NCBI GenBank assembly: GCA_026214975.1
Contig: CM047809.1
Coordinates: 24,836,241-24,900,240, forward strand
Source: Gentiana macrophylla
Taxonomy: Eukaryota > Streptophyta > Magnoliopsida > Gentianales > Gentianaceae
Length of the DNA: 64,000 nt
Reading direction: 5' to 3'
Below are positions 21,576-32,675 of this stretch, one piece after another; the stretch's first letter is position 1, and every line of letters starts with the position of its first letter. The notes under the pieces were generated by a model. The model did not search any database. It saw only the letters and a list, made by a program, of their open reading frames with translations, and was not told the DNA's origin. The translations under genes were made by a program, and so were the position numbers.

Positions 21576-23529
21576 ATCATGACCAAATCTGATTTGGTGA
21601 TCCCTAAGAATAGCCAAAAAGAAAAAATTGAAATTTAGTAAAAGAAGCCACATCTCTATACGCCCCATAAAAACTGTCAACCTGAGACTGTCCCTCGGCC
21701 CGTAGGTAAGAAGCAATTTTATCCATCTTTGAATATAAAACCAGCGCGAATTCCATCATTAGCTAAACAGTTGTGTAACACCCTGAATTTTCAGAAACGG
21801 TAAAATGGTAATTAGGTATGTGTACTATGACCTAATTATTATTTAACCTATTTATTTAATTAAAAATGATTTAATTAAAATGATTTATTTTAATGAGTTT
21901 TAATTAATGGATATAAAAAGGAAACATTACCTAAATTACTCATTAGTTTTTACACGGCAATATTTCTTTCTGCAAAATTGGAGAGGCAACGCTGTACAAA
22001 GGAAAAAAGAAGGCGGACATTTGTTTTCCAATTTCGGGTTTAACGGTTGATTTTCGGTACAGACCATAGTAGAAGAAATTGATCACCGCGAGGAGACGAT
22101 CGTTTTCATACTAACCGTTTGCAAAACAGTAAGTTTTCATTTTAGCCCTAAAATATTAATCTTGATCGTTCTTGATAAAAGTTCGAGCTTTAATTATGTT
22201 AAGGGTTGTTTTAATTGTAGTATATCGTTTTGGATCGTAGATTTTCGTAGTAGAGGTTGTGAAATCGAAGGATTCAAGCCTTTTGCTTTCGATTTTCTTT
22301 TGGAAGTTGTTTTAATCGCAATTGAGGTAAGGGTGTTTTAACGTATTTACGATGCTTCAACGATATTTAAGTGTGTGTTTATTTATTCATGGTTGTTGTT
22401 ATTTTATATGTTATAGGGTTGTTTCTTTAAATTATTTTTATATAATTGTTGCTGGTAATTGCCGAAATATGGTAGAAAAAAATTGGACTTTGATGCATGA
22501 TGCTTGATGTACTGCTGTAGCAGTGAGCCGTCTGAAAAGAAGAAGAAAGGGAACATGTTTTAAATTCTTTTGGTGTTGAACCTTGTGTTTGGTTAATTAA
22601 TAAATAAATAAATATATAATTTGGAACAGAAGGGATACATAGCAGCAGTAGAATAGAAATAATAATAATGATAAAGACTACGCAGGTAGTCTCCAAACTA
22701 AACTAAACTACACCTGCTATTTTGCTTCGTTCGAGGAAAGAAAACGATAAATAATAATAATAATAGTAATGATAAAATACAACGGTGGTACTTATGTACC
22801 TAAATATTATTCTATGTGTTACGGTTTGAAATGTATGTCTTTTGAGACATTAATTGGAATGTGGCAAAGTCTAACTTCCGACTTCAGGTGTCTTAGCATC
22901 AATCGCCACAACTGAGACCCTCTGCGGAGAAGGTGGTAGCCCAGAAGGCGGTTGTTTAGACCTTGCAGGGTCATTGGTTTAGTAGTCATTGACGCATTTT
23001 ACAACGTGTTACGTAGTTAATCTAGATTGTCTAGCACTAGATGTCCTTAGGAAGCATTTTTAAGTGGAATGAACTTAGGTGGTTAGATTAACTACGTAAT
23101 CTATATATATATATATATATATGTTTTCGAAGGTATGTTAAATCAATTACCCGCAAACCCGCATTCAACCCGACCCAAACCCACTGTATACGCTGATGCA
23201 ATTTATTTGATTATTAACTAAAAAGGAAAGGAAATAAACGTAATATGGCTAAAACCATAACATTGATTCCTAAAATCAAGTATTTGCAATTTGCATTTAT
23301 TCTCCTACACTTTTAAAAAATGTGCCAAATTAAAATTGAAACCGATTCTACCTAGATACAACACCATCACCTACACCAATTCCATCTTCATCGTAAATCT
23401 TATGCCTTCAAAACCAATTCCGTGTGACAATCAGGTAAGTTTTGCATTCTTTCAACTACACACCATTTATATGCTAATTTGAATGATTATTTTATTACAC
23501 AATAGATTTCGAGCTATGTAATACACATT

Positions 23530-23920
23530 CAAAACAGATAAAAATATTTAGGATTATATAGATAGATTATATATTTTGAAGTTATATACATCACATTACA
23601 TTTATCCTACTCTATACTGGATTGACCTATGCATTTTTTATTGTGGTTGCAGGGTTTGGATACTATTTTGTATATTACATCAACCTTCAAAACAGGTACA
23701 AAACTCAAATTACTACACAAATGAAATATTCAGGATTATATAGATAGATTATATATTTTGAATTTATATACATCACATTACATTTATATATCCTAATCTA
23801 TACCTGGATTGACTTATGCATTTTTATTGTGGTTGCAGAGGCTTTTGATACTAATTTTTATATTCCATCAACCTTCAAAGCAGTACAAAACTCAAATTAC
23901 TACACAAATAGTGTACATGT
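23530..23920 (+). repeat. Duplicated module with exon-like segment inside the Helitron
   Basis: Two copies (about 23541-23720 and 23732-23910) each contain TTTAGGATTATATAGATAG-type sequence, a TTGTGGTTGCAG acceptor-like end, and then a short stretch encoding DTI(L/F)YITSTF-like residues. The arrangement suggests captured gene sequence, with an exon and intron end duplicated. The parent gene is not recognised. Confidence 0.55.
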
Positions 23921-24029
23921 ACATACTTCAGTTGCATTTTTTATTACCATGTGCATTGTCATTTCTTGGGGCAAGTAATATATAAAAAACAAACACAACT
24001 TATCATTTCCTCAGATACATATCATTATT

Positions 24030-24790
24030 TAATGTGTGATTTATAAAAATCATTGTTCCAAAAATCAAAATTTGAATGCAATAGTGTACATGTACATATA
24101 CTTCAGTTGCATTTTTTTATTACCATGTAGATTACCATTTCTTCATAAAAAAAATTACACGGTCAAAAAAAAGAAATAAAAAAACACAACTTATTTAATC
24201 ATTCCGGCATTTCAATTATTCATTTCGACCCATTTATTTCACTAACAAAAGAATTAATGCAATGTATTTAATGTGTGATTCACACAAATCATTATATAGA
24301 TGTAATGTATTTAATGCGTGATTTACAAAAATCATTGTTCCAAAAATTAAAATTTGAATGCATTTCATTTATTCATTTTGACCGATTTATTCCACTAAAA
24401 AAATTCTTAAGATCGAACAATCATTTATTTATTCCACTAAAATTTTATTGCATTTCAATTTAATGCGTGATTTGCCAAAATCATTGTTCCAAATTTTAAA
24501 ATTTGAATGCATTTCATTTATTCATTTTGACCCATTTATTCAAAAAATATTGTTAAGATCAAGCAATCATTTATTTATTCCAAAAATCCCAATTTAATGT
24601 GTGAGATAGAAAAATCATTGTTCCAAAAATTAAAATTTGAATGCATTTCATTTATTCATTTGGACCCATCTATTCCATTAAAAAGAATTTCTTACGATCA
24701 AGCAATCATTTGTTTATTCCACTAAAAGTTTTATTGCAGATCCAACCAATTGGACCGAAAAAATAACACTAATAAAATTTGAATGCATCT
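24030..24790 (+). repeat. Degenerate tandem repeat of about 120-140 bp in the Helitron
   Basis: About five to six units contain CAAAAATCATTGTTCCAAAA, AAATTTGAATGCATTTCATT, TTCATTTTGACCCATTTATT and a GATC(A/G)A(G/A)CAATCATTTATTT block. They vary by small indels. No coding potential is seen. Confidence 0.8.
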
Positions 24791-26639
24791 CATTGTCTTT
24801 CGGACCCATTTATTTTATCTTGCTTGATACTGATAAAATTATTTTCTAATCGAGTGAATTCAATTTACTTTATTTAAAGAAAAACATTAAAGAAAACCCT
24901 TTCGTGCAGATTTTTTTTTTGAATGGATTGATGTCACACGTGGTGACTGTGCTAGAACTTCAGCTGGTCACATTGTCATCAGCAGCCTACAAATTACATG
25001 AGAAAATAGTTGTTTGTATTATCTCAAATATTCATAAAATATTGATTTGTGGATAAATTGTGTGATATGAAGTTCCATATATCATTGCTTTTTCACTCGC
25101 TACGTACGGGAGATATTGAATTGTATGACATTGTATTTATTTGATGTCGCAATTTTTAATGCATTTTAAATTTTCGGTGTATTCAAGTGTCATAGCTTTT
25201 GATTTTAAGATTTATTTGGTTTATGTTCGTAAGGAGAGTCCCTCTAACTTATTTGATGTGATTTTTTTTAGAATACAACCATCGTAAAAAAAATTATATC
25301 AAATGATACTCTTTATCTCATTTTATTTTAGTCTATTTTATATACTAGGTGTGTATTATGTGAAAAGAAAAGGAAAAAAGAATTTGATGCATTTCATTTG
25401 ATACAATTTTACTATAACAGCCGTATTATAAAAACTCTTTGATTTCTCAATTTTATGTCACCCCGTGCATGATGCACGGGTATTTAGGCTAGTAAACATA
25501 TGTGATGAGTCTAAAAGCTAAAACGTTGTAATTCTTGGTGAGGCACATTTATGATTCGCAGCATGGAATCATTTCTCATACGTAACGGACAATATTCGGG
25601 TTTTGAGAAATGTTCCACACGGAACCATCCGTGGCATATGAGTTGCTGAATATGTCCCGGTGCATACCCATCATTCGGGAATTGTGCCCTTGAATTACAA
25701 TGTAACATAGATAATTGCTCATGATGGTGCTAACAGACCTAGCAGAGGGGAGTGTATTTTAATACAACATATGTGGTAGAGATTGTAGAATTTACTTTTT
25801 ATGTATGATGTGTTATATATTGTGTGTAACCGGTTCTTCTACCCCTTACTAAGTACGTAAGTACTTACCCCTCTTCTCTCTCTCTTGTTCCCACCCCGAT
25901 AAGGTGATTGACAGGATGATGTTGATTTTGGTTATGACAACGGAGTTGACAGAGCCGACGCTTGAGCTCTAAAGTTACGATGACTTGGATATTTATCTTA
26001 TGCACTTTTAATCATTCAGGTTTTGAGATATACTTAGTACCGTTTCCGTTTCATTTGGGATGTAATGAGTCAAACAACATTTATTTCGTTGTTTTGTCGT
26101 TTGATTTTCTTACGTAGATTTTGGGACTTGGTGATCCTTTTGATTGTCGTTTGATTTTTTTTTCCGAGTAAGCTTTTAGATTTAATTTATTCCGATTTTA
26201 CTACGATTGATTGTGAGAGGCTTATGTATATATTAATTTTGATTTATTAAAAGTTAATATATGCATGCCAGCGTTATGATGACGGATAAGTACTTGTATC
26301 CGAGGCGGGCATCACAAGTTGTTTGGTTATGGTGTACCACCATAAAATTAGTGAGTTTAGTTTTTACATACAATTTAAAATGCATCATAAATGAATCACT
26401 TTAATTTTTAACATTTTAAGACATATTGTATTTTTAGAAGAAAAAAAAAAGACATATTGTTACATTATTTTTAGAAAACGCCTTATAATATTGCATTATT
26501 TGATATTAAAATGAAAACAAAAAAATATAATATTTCATTGATTTATAGGAAAATTTATTCTTTGGGAAGTCATAAAAACCTAAAATGCTCTATATTAAAT
26601 GATGACAGCAAAAATCTATTTAAAAAAAAAAAAAAAAAG

Positions 26640-26846
26640 ATGACAAAATTTACATTCATGGATAGTGATGACGACCATACTGCTTCTCCTTCTTTTATTT
26701 CAACCATGACCAAATCTGATTTGGTGATCTCTAAAAATAACAAAAGGAAAAAATTGAAATTTAGTAAAAGAAGCCACATCTCTATACGCCCAACGCGAAA
26801 TCCATCATTAGCTAAACAGTTGTTTGGTTATGTTGTACCACCATAA
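26640..26846 (+). CDS. Unrecognised small ORF in the duplicated segment
   Basis: From the ATG at 26640, 68 codons read MTKFTFMDSDDDHTASPSFI, then a basic stretch (NNKRKKLKFSKR) and a C-terminus ending FGYVVPP. It is acidic at the N-terminus and Lys/Arg-rich in the middle, and no family is recognised. The frame is open upstream through a lysine run encoded by poly-A, but the run itself argues for the 26640 start. Copy 1 of the segment lost the C-terminal half to the LTR insertion and has stops, so at best one copy is usable. It may be a fragment of a host gene or chance. Confidence 0.25.
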   Translation: MTKFTFMDSDDDHTASPSFISTMTKSDLVISKNNKRKKLKFSKRSHISIRPTRNPSLAKQLFGYVVPP

Positions 26847-27179
26847 AATTAGTGAGTTTAGTTTTTACATACAATTTAAAATGCATCATAAATGAATCAC
26901 TTTAATTTTTAACATTTTAAGACATATTGTATTTTTAGAAGAAAAAAAGAAGACATATTGTTGCATTATTTTTAGAAAATGCCTTATAATATTTCATTAT
27001 TTGATATTAAAATGAAAACAAAAAATATAATATTTCATTAATTTATAGGAAAATTTATTCTTTGGGAAGTCATAAAAACCTAAAATGCTCTATATTAAAT
27101 GATGACAGCAAAAATCTATTTAAAAAAAGAAAAGATGACAAAATTTACATTTATGGATAGTGATGACGACCATAATGTT

Positions 27180-27461
27180 TGTTAACTTTCATCTAATTCA
27201 TGATGAAAGCTTGCAGAAAAACAGAAAGCAAAAAAGGAAACCAAAAGGAAGAAAAAGAGCTTGAACTTTTATTAATCAAAATGTTAATTCACAGTACAGT
27301 TTAACTTGTGTCTTCAGCTTGTATATATAATACTGCTGATCACAAATATCTTTCCTAACTTTAACTAACTTTCTAACCGACTAAAATATCTAACAACTAA
27401 TTAACTGCTCTGCAACTTGAAGTAGATTATGTACAACTTGCAGTTTGAGACTTCTTCAACA
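27180..27461 (-). repeat. 3' LTR of young copia
   Basis: This 282 bp LTR pairs with 31963-32244. It contains a TATATATAATAC stretch that could be the minus-strand promoter TATA region. Confidence 0.95.
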
Positions 27462-27475
27462 CCCCCTCTCAAGTT

Positions 27476-28101
27476 GTACTTCCAGGCATATAAATGTTGC
27501 GAGATAGGATAGCAGAGAGTAAGTCATAAAACCTGGTTTTATCTAAGGGTTTAGTAAACAAATCGCCAATCAGAAAATTTGGATGCTATTGGTAATGGTT
27601 TTAAGAGTCCCGAATGTATCTATCCCTTATTACATGACAATCTATTTCAATATGTTTAGTCCTTTCATGAAACACAGGATTTTCAACAATGTAGAGGGCA
27701 CTTTTATTGTCACAGAATAGAGGATTGGCTTGAGTGTTTGATGTTAAATTCATTCAAGCAGTAGGATAGCCATTGTAATTCACAAGAGGCCATAGCCATT
27801 GCTCTATACTCGACTTCGGATGAACTCTTGAAAGTCGTAGTTTGCTTCTTTGATCTCCAATCGATTAAGGATTCTCTAAGAAAGCAGAAAAATCACGCCA
27901 TCGATCTTCTAGTATCCTCACATCCCGCCTAATCTGAATCTACAAATGCTTTGAGTTCCATATTTCCGATGAGTGGGAAGAAAATCCCTTGTCCTGGTGA
28001 GTTCTTCATGTATCTAAGTAATCTGTGTGCAGCCTTAAGTTGCATTTCTGTTGGTGAATCAAGCTGGCTCGATTCTTTGTGTAGTGAGAGTAATATCAGG
28101 T
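27476..28101 (-). pseudogene. pol: Young copia RNase H, decayed
   Basis: On the minus strand this stretch should encode RNase H. Fragments of the [30 protein letters not shown] and [13 protein letters not shown](Y) motifs are visible in different frames, with stops and small indels between them. It is the only part of the element that is clearly not translatable, and it follows the RT frame that stops at 28102. Confidence 0.75.
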
Positions 28102-29688
28102 CTAGTGATTCCTAGGTAAAGTAGCTTGCCTACTAAAGATCTGTAGTATTTGTTTGATCTGTAAAGGATTTGAGTCTTTGCTGTGTAACTTTATTGTTGC
28201 ATCCATGGGAGTTTTTGCTGCTTTACAATCTGAATATCCATATTCTTTTAACAATTCAAGACAGTATTTCCTTTGAGACAACATGATTCCCTTCTTTGAT
28301 CTTGCTACTTCCAGCCCTAAGAAGTATTTCAGTTCTCCTAAGTCTTTGATGCCAAATTTCTTGTTCAGACAGTCTTTCAGTTCCTGAATTTGCTTGATAT
28401 CTGGACTAACTACTAAAACATCATCCACATAAACCAAAACTGCAATGAAATCTTCATTTGATCCTTTCACAAAGAGACTGTAATCTTGCTTTGATTGCCT
28501 GTACCCCCTCTCAAGCAAGGCTTGGGTTAGTTTGATATTCCATTGCCTACTAGCCTGTTTTAAGCCATACAAAGATTTTTTGAGCTTGCAAACAGTGCCT
28601 GGTGCAGATTGAAACCCTTGTGGTATAGACATGTAGACTTCTTCATTCAAATCTCCATGAAGAAAAGCATTGTTTACATCTAGTTGATGTAGATTCCACT
28701 TTCTTGCTGAAGCAATTGCCAATAGAGTTCTGACAGTAGTTAATTTTGCCACAGGAGAAAAAGTATCAAGATAGTCCAGACCTAGTTGCTGAGTGTAGCC
28801 CTTTGCAACAAGTCTTGCTTTGAATCTTTCTATAGTGCCATCTGCATGCCTTTTAATCCTATATACCCACTTACTGCCTATTGGAACCTTGTCTTTTGGT
28901 AGAGAAACAATTTCCCATGTCCCTGTATTCTGTAAAGCATCAAGTTCAGCTTGCATTGCTTTCCTCCATTCCTCATGTTTGACTGCTTCATTGAATGTCT
29001 TTGGTTCAGTAATAATCTGAGAACTCAATACATAATTTTTGTAAGATAAAGACAAATGTGATAATGTATCTACTTTGTTTAGGTCATGAGGTGTGGATTT
29101 AAATGTGGTATTGCCACAAACATAGTTATGAAGGTAAGATGGAGTTGATCTAGACCTAGTAGATCTCCTAACTTCATTTGAAGGAACCACTGGAACTACA
29201 ATATGTTCCTGGTTTTGATTCTGATCATTCTCATTATCAAAACCTGGTGTTTCCAGATTTTGCTGTGCTTGATCATGTGATTGATCTGTTTGATCATGAT
29301 CATGTTGTTGTGTAGGATTCAGTGTTTGTGTCTGTGTATTATCTTCCTCAAAAAAGGAAACAGGTAGAGAAAAATTCTCCATACCATTCTGATCAACTTT
29401 ACCACTTTGCCTATATGGAAAAGTTAGTTCATGAAATTGAACATCCCTGCTAAGAAAAATTTGCCTAGTCTGCAGATTTAACATGCAATAACCTTTCACA
29501 TTTGGTGCATTTCCTAGATAAACAGACTTAATGCTTCTTTCTACAAATTTATCACCATTAGTATTGAGATTATAAGCATAAGATAGACAACCAAATACTC
29601 TCAGTTTATTATATAAAGGTTTTGCACCAAACAGCAACTCATATGGAGATTTATTGTTTATAAGTGGAGAAGGGATCATGTTAATCAA
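28102..29688 (-). pseudogene. pol: Young copia integrase C-terminus and reverse transcriptase
   Basis: A 528-codon open frame begins PSPLINNKSPYELLFGAKPL (integrase C-terminal) and passes a Gln/Asp/His-rich linker (about residues 115-190). It then enters RT: WRKAMQAELDALQNTGTWEI (about 240), IERFKARLVAKGYTQ, LDVNNAFLHGDLNEEVYM, KKSLYGLKQASRQW, and the active site FIAVLVYVDDVLVVS (about residue 430). It ends after LSQRKYCLELLKEYGYSD. It is separated from the upstream frame by a single frameshift at about 29690, so RT itself may be intact in sequence though not in frame with gag-pol. Confidence 0.9.
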
Positions 29689-29690
29689 AT

Positions 29691-31121
29691 TTACACAGAT
29701 GAAGAATACAAGATGTCCAAAGATGCTACAGGAATATTAGACTGAAATAACAGACTCCTAGCCACATTGAGTATATGTTGGTGTTTTCTCTCAACCACAC
29801 CATTTTGTTGTGGTGTTTTTACTATACTTTTTTGATGTATGATCCCTTTTTCTGCATAAAACTCAGGTAATTGAAATTCAAGACCATTGTCACTTCTTAA
29901 AATTTTGATCCTTTTATCATATTGTGTAAACACCATATTACAGAACATTTGAACAATAGGCCTGACTTCTCCTTTATGTTTTAACAGATATACCCAACAA
30001 AAACGACTGAAATCATCTACTATAGTGAGGAAAAACCTGTGACCATGTACTCCTGTAACTCTATAAGGTCCCCATATATCTAAGTGTACTAACTCAAACA
30101 AGTCATGAGTCACAGAAGTGCTCAAAGGAAAAGATAAACGTTTTTGCCTAGCTAAAGGACAAACTTCACAGATAGAGCCTTTAGGAGCATCAATATCTTG
30201 ATCATGCTTATGCAACGCTTGCAATCTCTGATTAGAAGCATGTCCTAATCTGTAATGCCAAAGTAGGTCAGTGCTATCTTCATTTACATGTTCTTTATTC
30301 AGGTTCACATCAGGAACAGCAAAAGAATAACAAGACTTGTCTGCTTCAAGTATATAAAGTCCATTGACCAAATTAGCTAAACCAGTCTTCTGCATAGTCA
30401 CTAGATCCTGTATCACACAACAATCTGAGTGAAATTTAACAGAAAAACCAGAAGACTTGATCAGCTTACTGACAGACAGAAGGTTAAAAGTAAAATCTGG
30501 AACACATAAAACATGATTCAAAACCAGATTTTTGTTAACTCTAACTTGCCCTATATGTGATATCTTTGCATTTTTTCCATTTGGCAAACTTACAGAAGAG
30601 TTTGAAACTGCATTATAAGAACAAAAGAGTGAAGGATTGAAGATTATATGATCTGTTGCACCAGAGTCAACAATCCACTCATATAATCTTGCTCCTTCTG
30701 AAATACCTCCATTATCTGCAAAGTTATCTGCAAAATTAGAGGCCATCACCACAGAATTGACAAGAGAGGCTTTATGATCTGAGGCAGCTCCAAGAACATT
30801 CAATATTTGCTGGTATTGCTCTTGAGTGATAGGAGCTTTAGGATCTGATTTAACTTCATCCTGTGAATCTTGATTCCAATACTCAGCAATGACATTGTTT
30901 GCAGAAGAGTTGAAACCAGTTCTACCACCTGAAGTAGAATGAAACCCTGCTCTACCACCCCTTCCTCTGCCTCCACCTTGAAGATTAGGTGGATAACCAT
31001 GTTTTTGATAACATCTATCTACTGTATGACCAATCTTTCCACAGTGTGAACATTGTGGTTTGTTGTTTCCACCATTAAAATTCTTCTTGTAAGTATTATT
31101 GCGTTGCCCTTGCACAGCCAA
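29691..31121 (-). pseudogene. pol: Young copia nucleocapsid, protease and integrase core
   Basis: A 476-codon frame contains the zinc knuckle CSHCGKIGHTVDRC (about residues 24-37), the protease WIVDSGATDHIIF (about 150), the GAG-preintegrase LLWHYRLGHASNQRL and Cys pair CEVCPLARQ, and an integrase core with all three acidic residues in place: HLDIWGP, ILRSDNGLEF and NGVVERKHQ. Integrase inserts the DNA copy into the chromosome. The frame overlaps the gag frame by 26 bases at its start and breaks at 29690. Confidence 0.92.
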
Positions 31122-31854
31122 AGCAACTTTGATCCAGCGAATCTTGATTCATGCCAAAGACTGTAGCTGCAGATTCTACTACTTTACCCCCATTATTACC
31201 ATAATGCAACTGTTTTTCTTGCTTAATAGCCATAGAAAAAACAGTTTTGACAGAGGGTAAAGGATCTAACATCAAAACTTGCGATTGAATTGTAGCAAAG
31301 TTCTCATTCAATCCTTTCAAGAATCTTATGACATACTGCCTTTCACTATAGTTCTTGAACCAAACTTTACCACAATCACAATCTGGGGGAGGTGTCAACA
31401 CAAGTTCTTGATCCCAAAGTGTTTTCAATTTTGCAAAATATTGAGAAACAGATAAACCACCTTGTTTAGTATTCTGGATCTGTTCTACAATATCTGAAAG
31501 TGTATAAGTATCCCCACCCCCATATCTTTCTGCTAAATCATCCCAAATATCCTTGGCATTTCGATAATACAGAATACTTTGTGCAAGAGATCGAGAAACA
31601 CAATTGACTAACCAGGATTTGACCATACTGTTGCACTGCCTCCAGGCTGAATAATTTGGATGTGTGGGAAGTAAAGGCTCGATTGAACCATCAATAATTC
31701 CAAGTTTGTTCTTGGAAGATAAAGCTGTGAGCATGGATTCCTTCCAGCTGTGATAATTGTGCTCATCAAGGGGCGGTTGAACCAAGATCAACGCTGGATT
31801 CTCATTTGGATGTAGAACCAGATCTGCAGGAACCAAATCTTGATTTGCAGCCAT
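31096..31854 (-). CDS. gag: Young copia gag (capsid)
   Basis: From the ATG at 31854 the protein begins MAANQDLVPADLVLHPNENP and continues with WKESMLTALSSKNKLGIIDG, then LVNCVSRSLAQSIL and a TLWDQELVLTPPPDCDCGKV segment. This is the plant copia gag (Retrotran_gag_3/UBN2 type), which forms the particle coat. The frame is open about 96 bases upstream of the ATG, up to the primer site, but the internal Met gives the usual start for this family. It ends at 31096 in a shifted frame relative to the zinc knuckle, so the natural gag-pol fusion is broken by one frameshift. Confidence 0.85.
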   Translation of the reverse strand: MAANQDLVPADLVLHPNENPALILVQPPLDEHNYHSWKESMLTALSSKNKLGIIDGSIEPLLPTHPNYSAWRQCNSMVKSWLVNCVSRSLAQSILYYRNAKDIWDDLAERYGGGDTYTLSDIVEQIQNTKQGGLSVSQYFAKLKTLWDQELVLTPPPDCDCGKVWFKNYSERQYVIRFLKGLNENFATIQSQVLMLDPLPSVKTVFSMAIKQEKQLHYGNNGGKVVESAATVFGMNQDSLDQSCFGCARATQ

Positions 31855-31962
31855 GAAATAAAAGATATTCTTCTTCGATGAAGAATCAAACAGGAAACTA
31901 TCAAGAGTATTAACTCTGGAAGAAAAGCGGAAAAAAAACGATTCAAACACTCTCTGATACCA

Positions 31963-32244
31963 TGTTAACTTTCATCTAATTCATGATGAAAGCTTGCAGA
32001 AAAACAGAAAGCAAAAAAGGAAACCAAAAGGAAGAAAAAGAGCTTGAACTTTTATTAATCAAAATGTTAATTCACAGTACAGTTTAACTTGTGTCTTCAG
32101 CTTGTATATATAATACTGCTGATCACAAATATCTTTCCTAACTTTAACTAACTTTCTAACCGACTAAAATATCTAACAACTAATTAACTGCTCTGCAACT
32201 TGAAGTAGATTATGTACAACTTGCAGTTTGAGACTTCTTCAACA
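31963..32244 (-). repeat. 5' LTR of young copia
   Basis: It pairs with 27180-27461. On the minus strand it is followed directly by TGGTATCAGAGAG (31962-31950), the tRNA-Met-type primer site. Confidence 0.95.
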
Positions 32245-32249
32245 ATGTT

Positions 32250-32675
32250 AGACCACAATTTAACGTCTTGTTGTGGTCATCTCAGAATGGGTCCTCATAT
32301 TAGATATGAATTTGTCAACCCCCATGGAATATCAGAAATATTTCGCTTTATATAAAGTAAAATAATGAACGAAAGGCTTATAAAGAAGTTTATCATTTTG
32401 GGTATGATTTGAGTTGATAATCCAAGAAGCAGGCAAAACAAAAAAAATATGTAAGAGGATCCGGAGTCGTTCACCGGATTGCTACTCTAACGCTCAGAAA
32501 TGATTGAGAGAATATTTTGGTATTATTTATATATTCATACTTAAATCAATAGATTATATTGTGTATATATACAGGCTAGTGGAAGCTTCTAGGTCTCTCT
32601 AGTAATTATAATATATAATTAATCTAAATATACATAAATAATATTTGTTACATTTGTACATGCTATTACCACCCT
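32250..32675 (-). repeat. Spacer and 3' LTR remnant of a second copia family
   Basis: 32250-32486 holds no recognisable feature. From about 32487 to 32665 the sequence looks like a short copia LTR on the minus strand: it is AT-rich with TGTATATATACA and lies right beside a minus-strand purine tract (complement of 32666-32680) and the RNase H end. About 110 bp of it (32555-32665) recurs at 47688-47795. Confidence 0.65.

Larger units (their letters stand above)
23100..25492 (+). mobile_element. Non-autonomous Helitron
   Basis: The 3' end has the full Helitron signature: a hairpin CCCGTGCAT-G-ATGCACGGG (25462-25480), an 11-base spacer-plus-end reading TATTTAGG-CTAG, and then T. The 5' end starts TCTATATATATA directly after an A, so insertion is between A (23099) and T (25493), the Helitron rule, with no target duplication. 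The 2.39 kb body has no Rep/helicase ORF. It carries internal repeats and exon-like modules. It sits inside the solo LTR, so it is younger than that insertion. Confidence 0.85.
21775..26309 (+). mobile_element. Solo LTR of a gypsy element, with a Helitron inside
   Basis: The segment starts TGTAACACCCTGAATTTTC and ends GGGCATCACA, with AGTTG on both sides (21770-21774 and 26310-26314). Layout echoes the 1.96 kb gypsy LTR at 1984: a T-rich start, GATCACCGCGAGGAGACGATCG near 22082, CTTACCCC near 25865, and a CGGATAAG-containing end. No internal gypsy domains are present. Removing the Helitron leaves about 2.14 kb. It is therefore a solo LTR left by LTR-LTR recombination. Small ORFs in it are not genes. 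Confidence 0.9.
21576..27173. repeat. Tandem duplication (about 500 bp unit), first copy split by solo LTR
   Basis: Unit 1 is 21576-21774 plus 26310-26681, and unit 2 is 26704-27173. Both share CATGACCAAATCTGATTTGG, the AAGAAGCCACATCTCTATACG block, CCATCATTAGCTAAACAGTTG, the ACCACCATAAAATTAGTGAG block and GGATAGTGATGACGACCATA. Unit 1 has an extra stretch of about 80 bp at 21660-21740. Unit 2 preserves the uninterrupted target site at about 26820, which fixes the boundaries of the LTR inserted into unit 1. Confidence 0.9.
27180..32244 (-). mobile_element. Young copia LTR retrotransposon (minus strand)
   Basis: The LTRs are 282 bp each (27180-27461 and 31963-32244), read TGTTAACTTTC to TTCTTCAACA and look virtually identical. 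ATGTT flanks both sides (27175-27179 and 32245-32249). On the minus strand a tRNA-Met-type primer site lies at 31962-31950, and a CAACTTGAGAGGGGG purine tract directly precedes the 3' LTR. The element encodes gag, protease, integrase, RT and RNase H in copia order, with only a few frame breaks. It is the most recent large insertion in the window. Confidence 0.97.
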
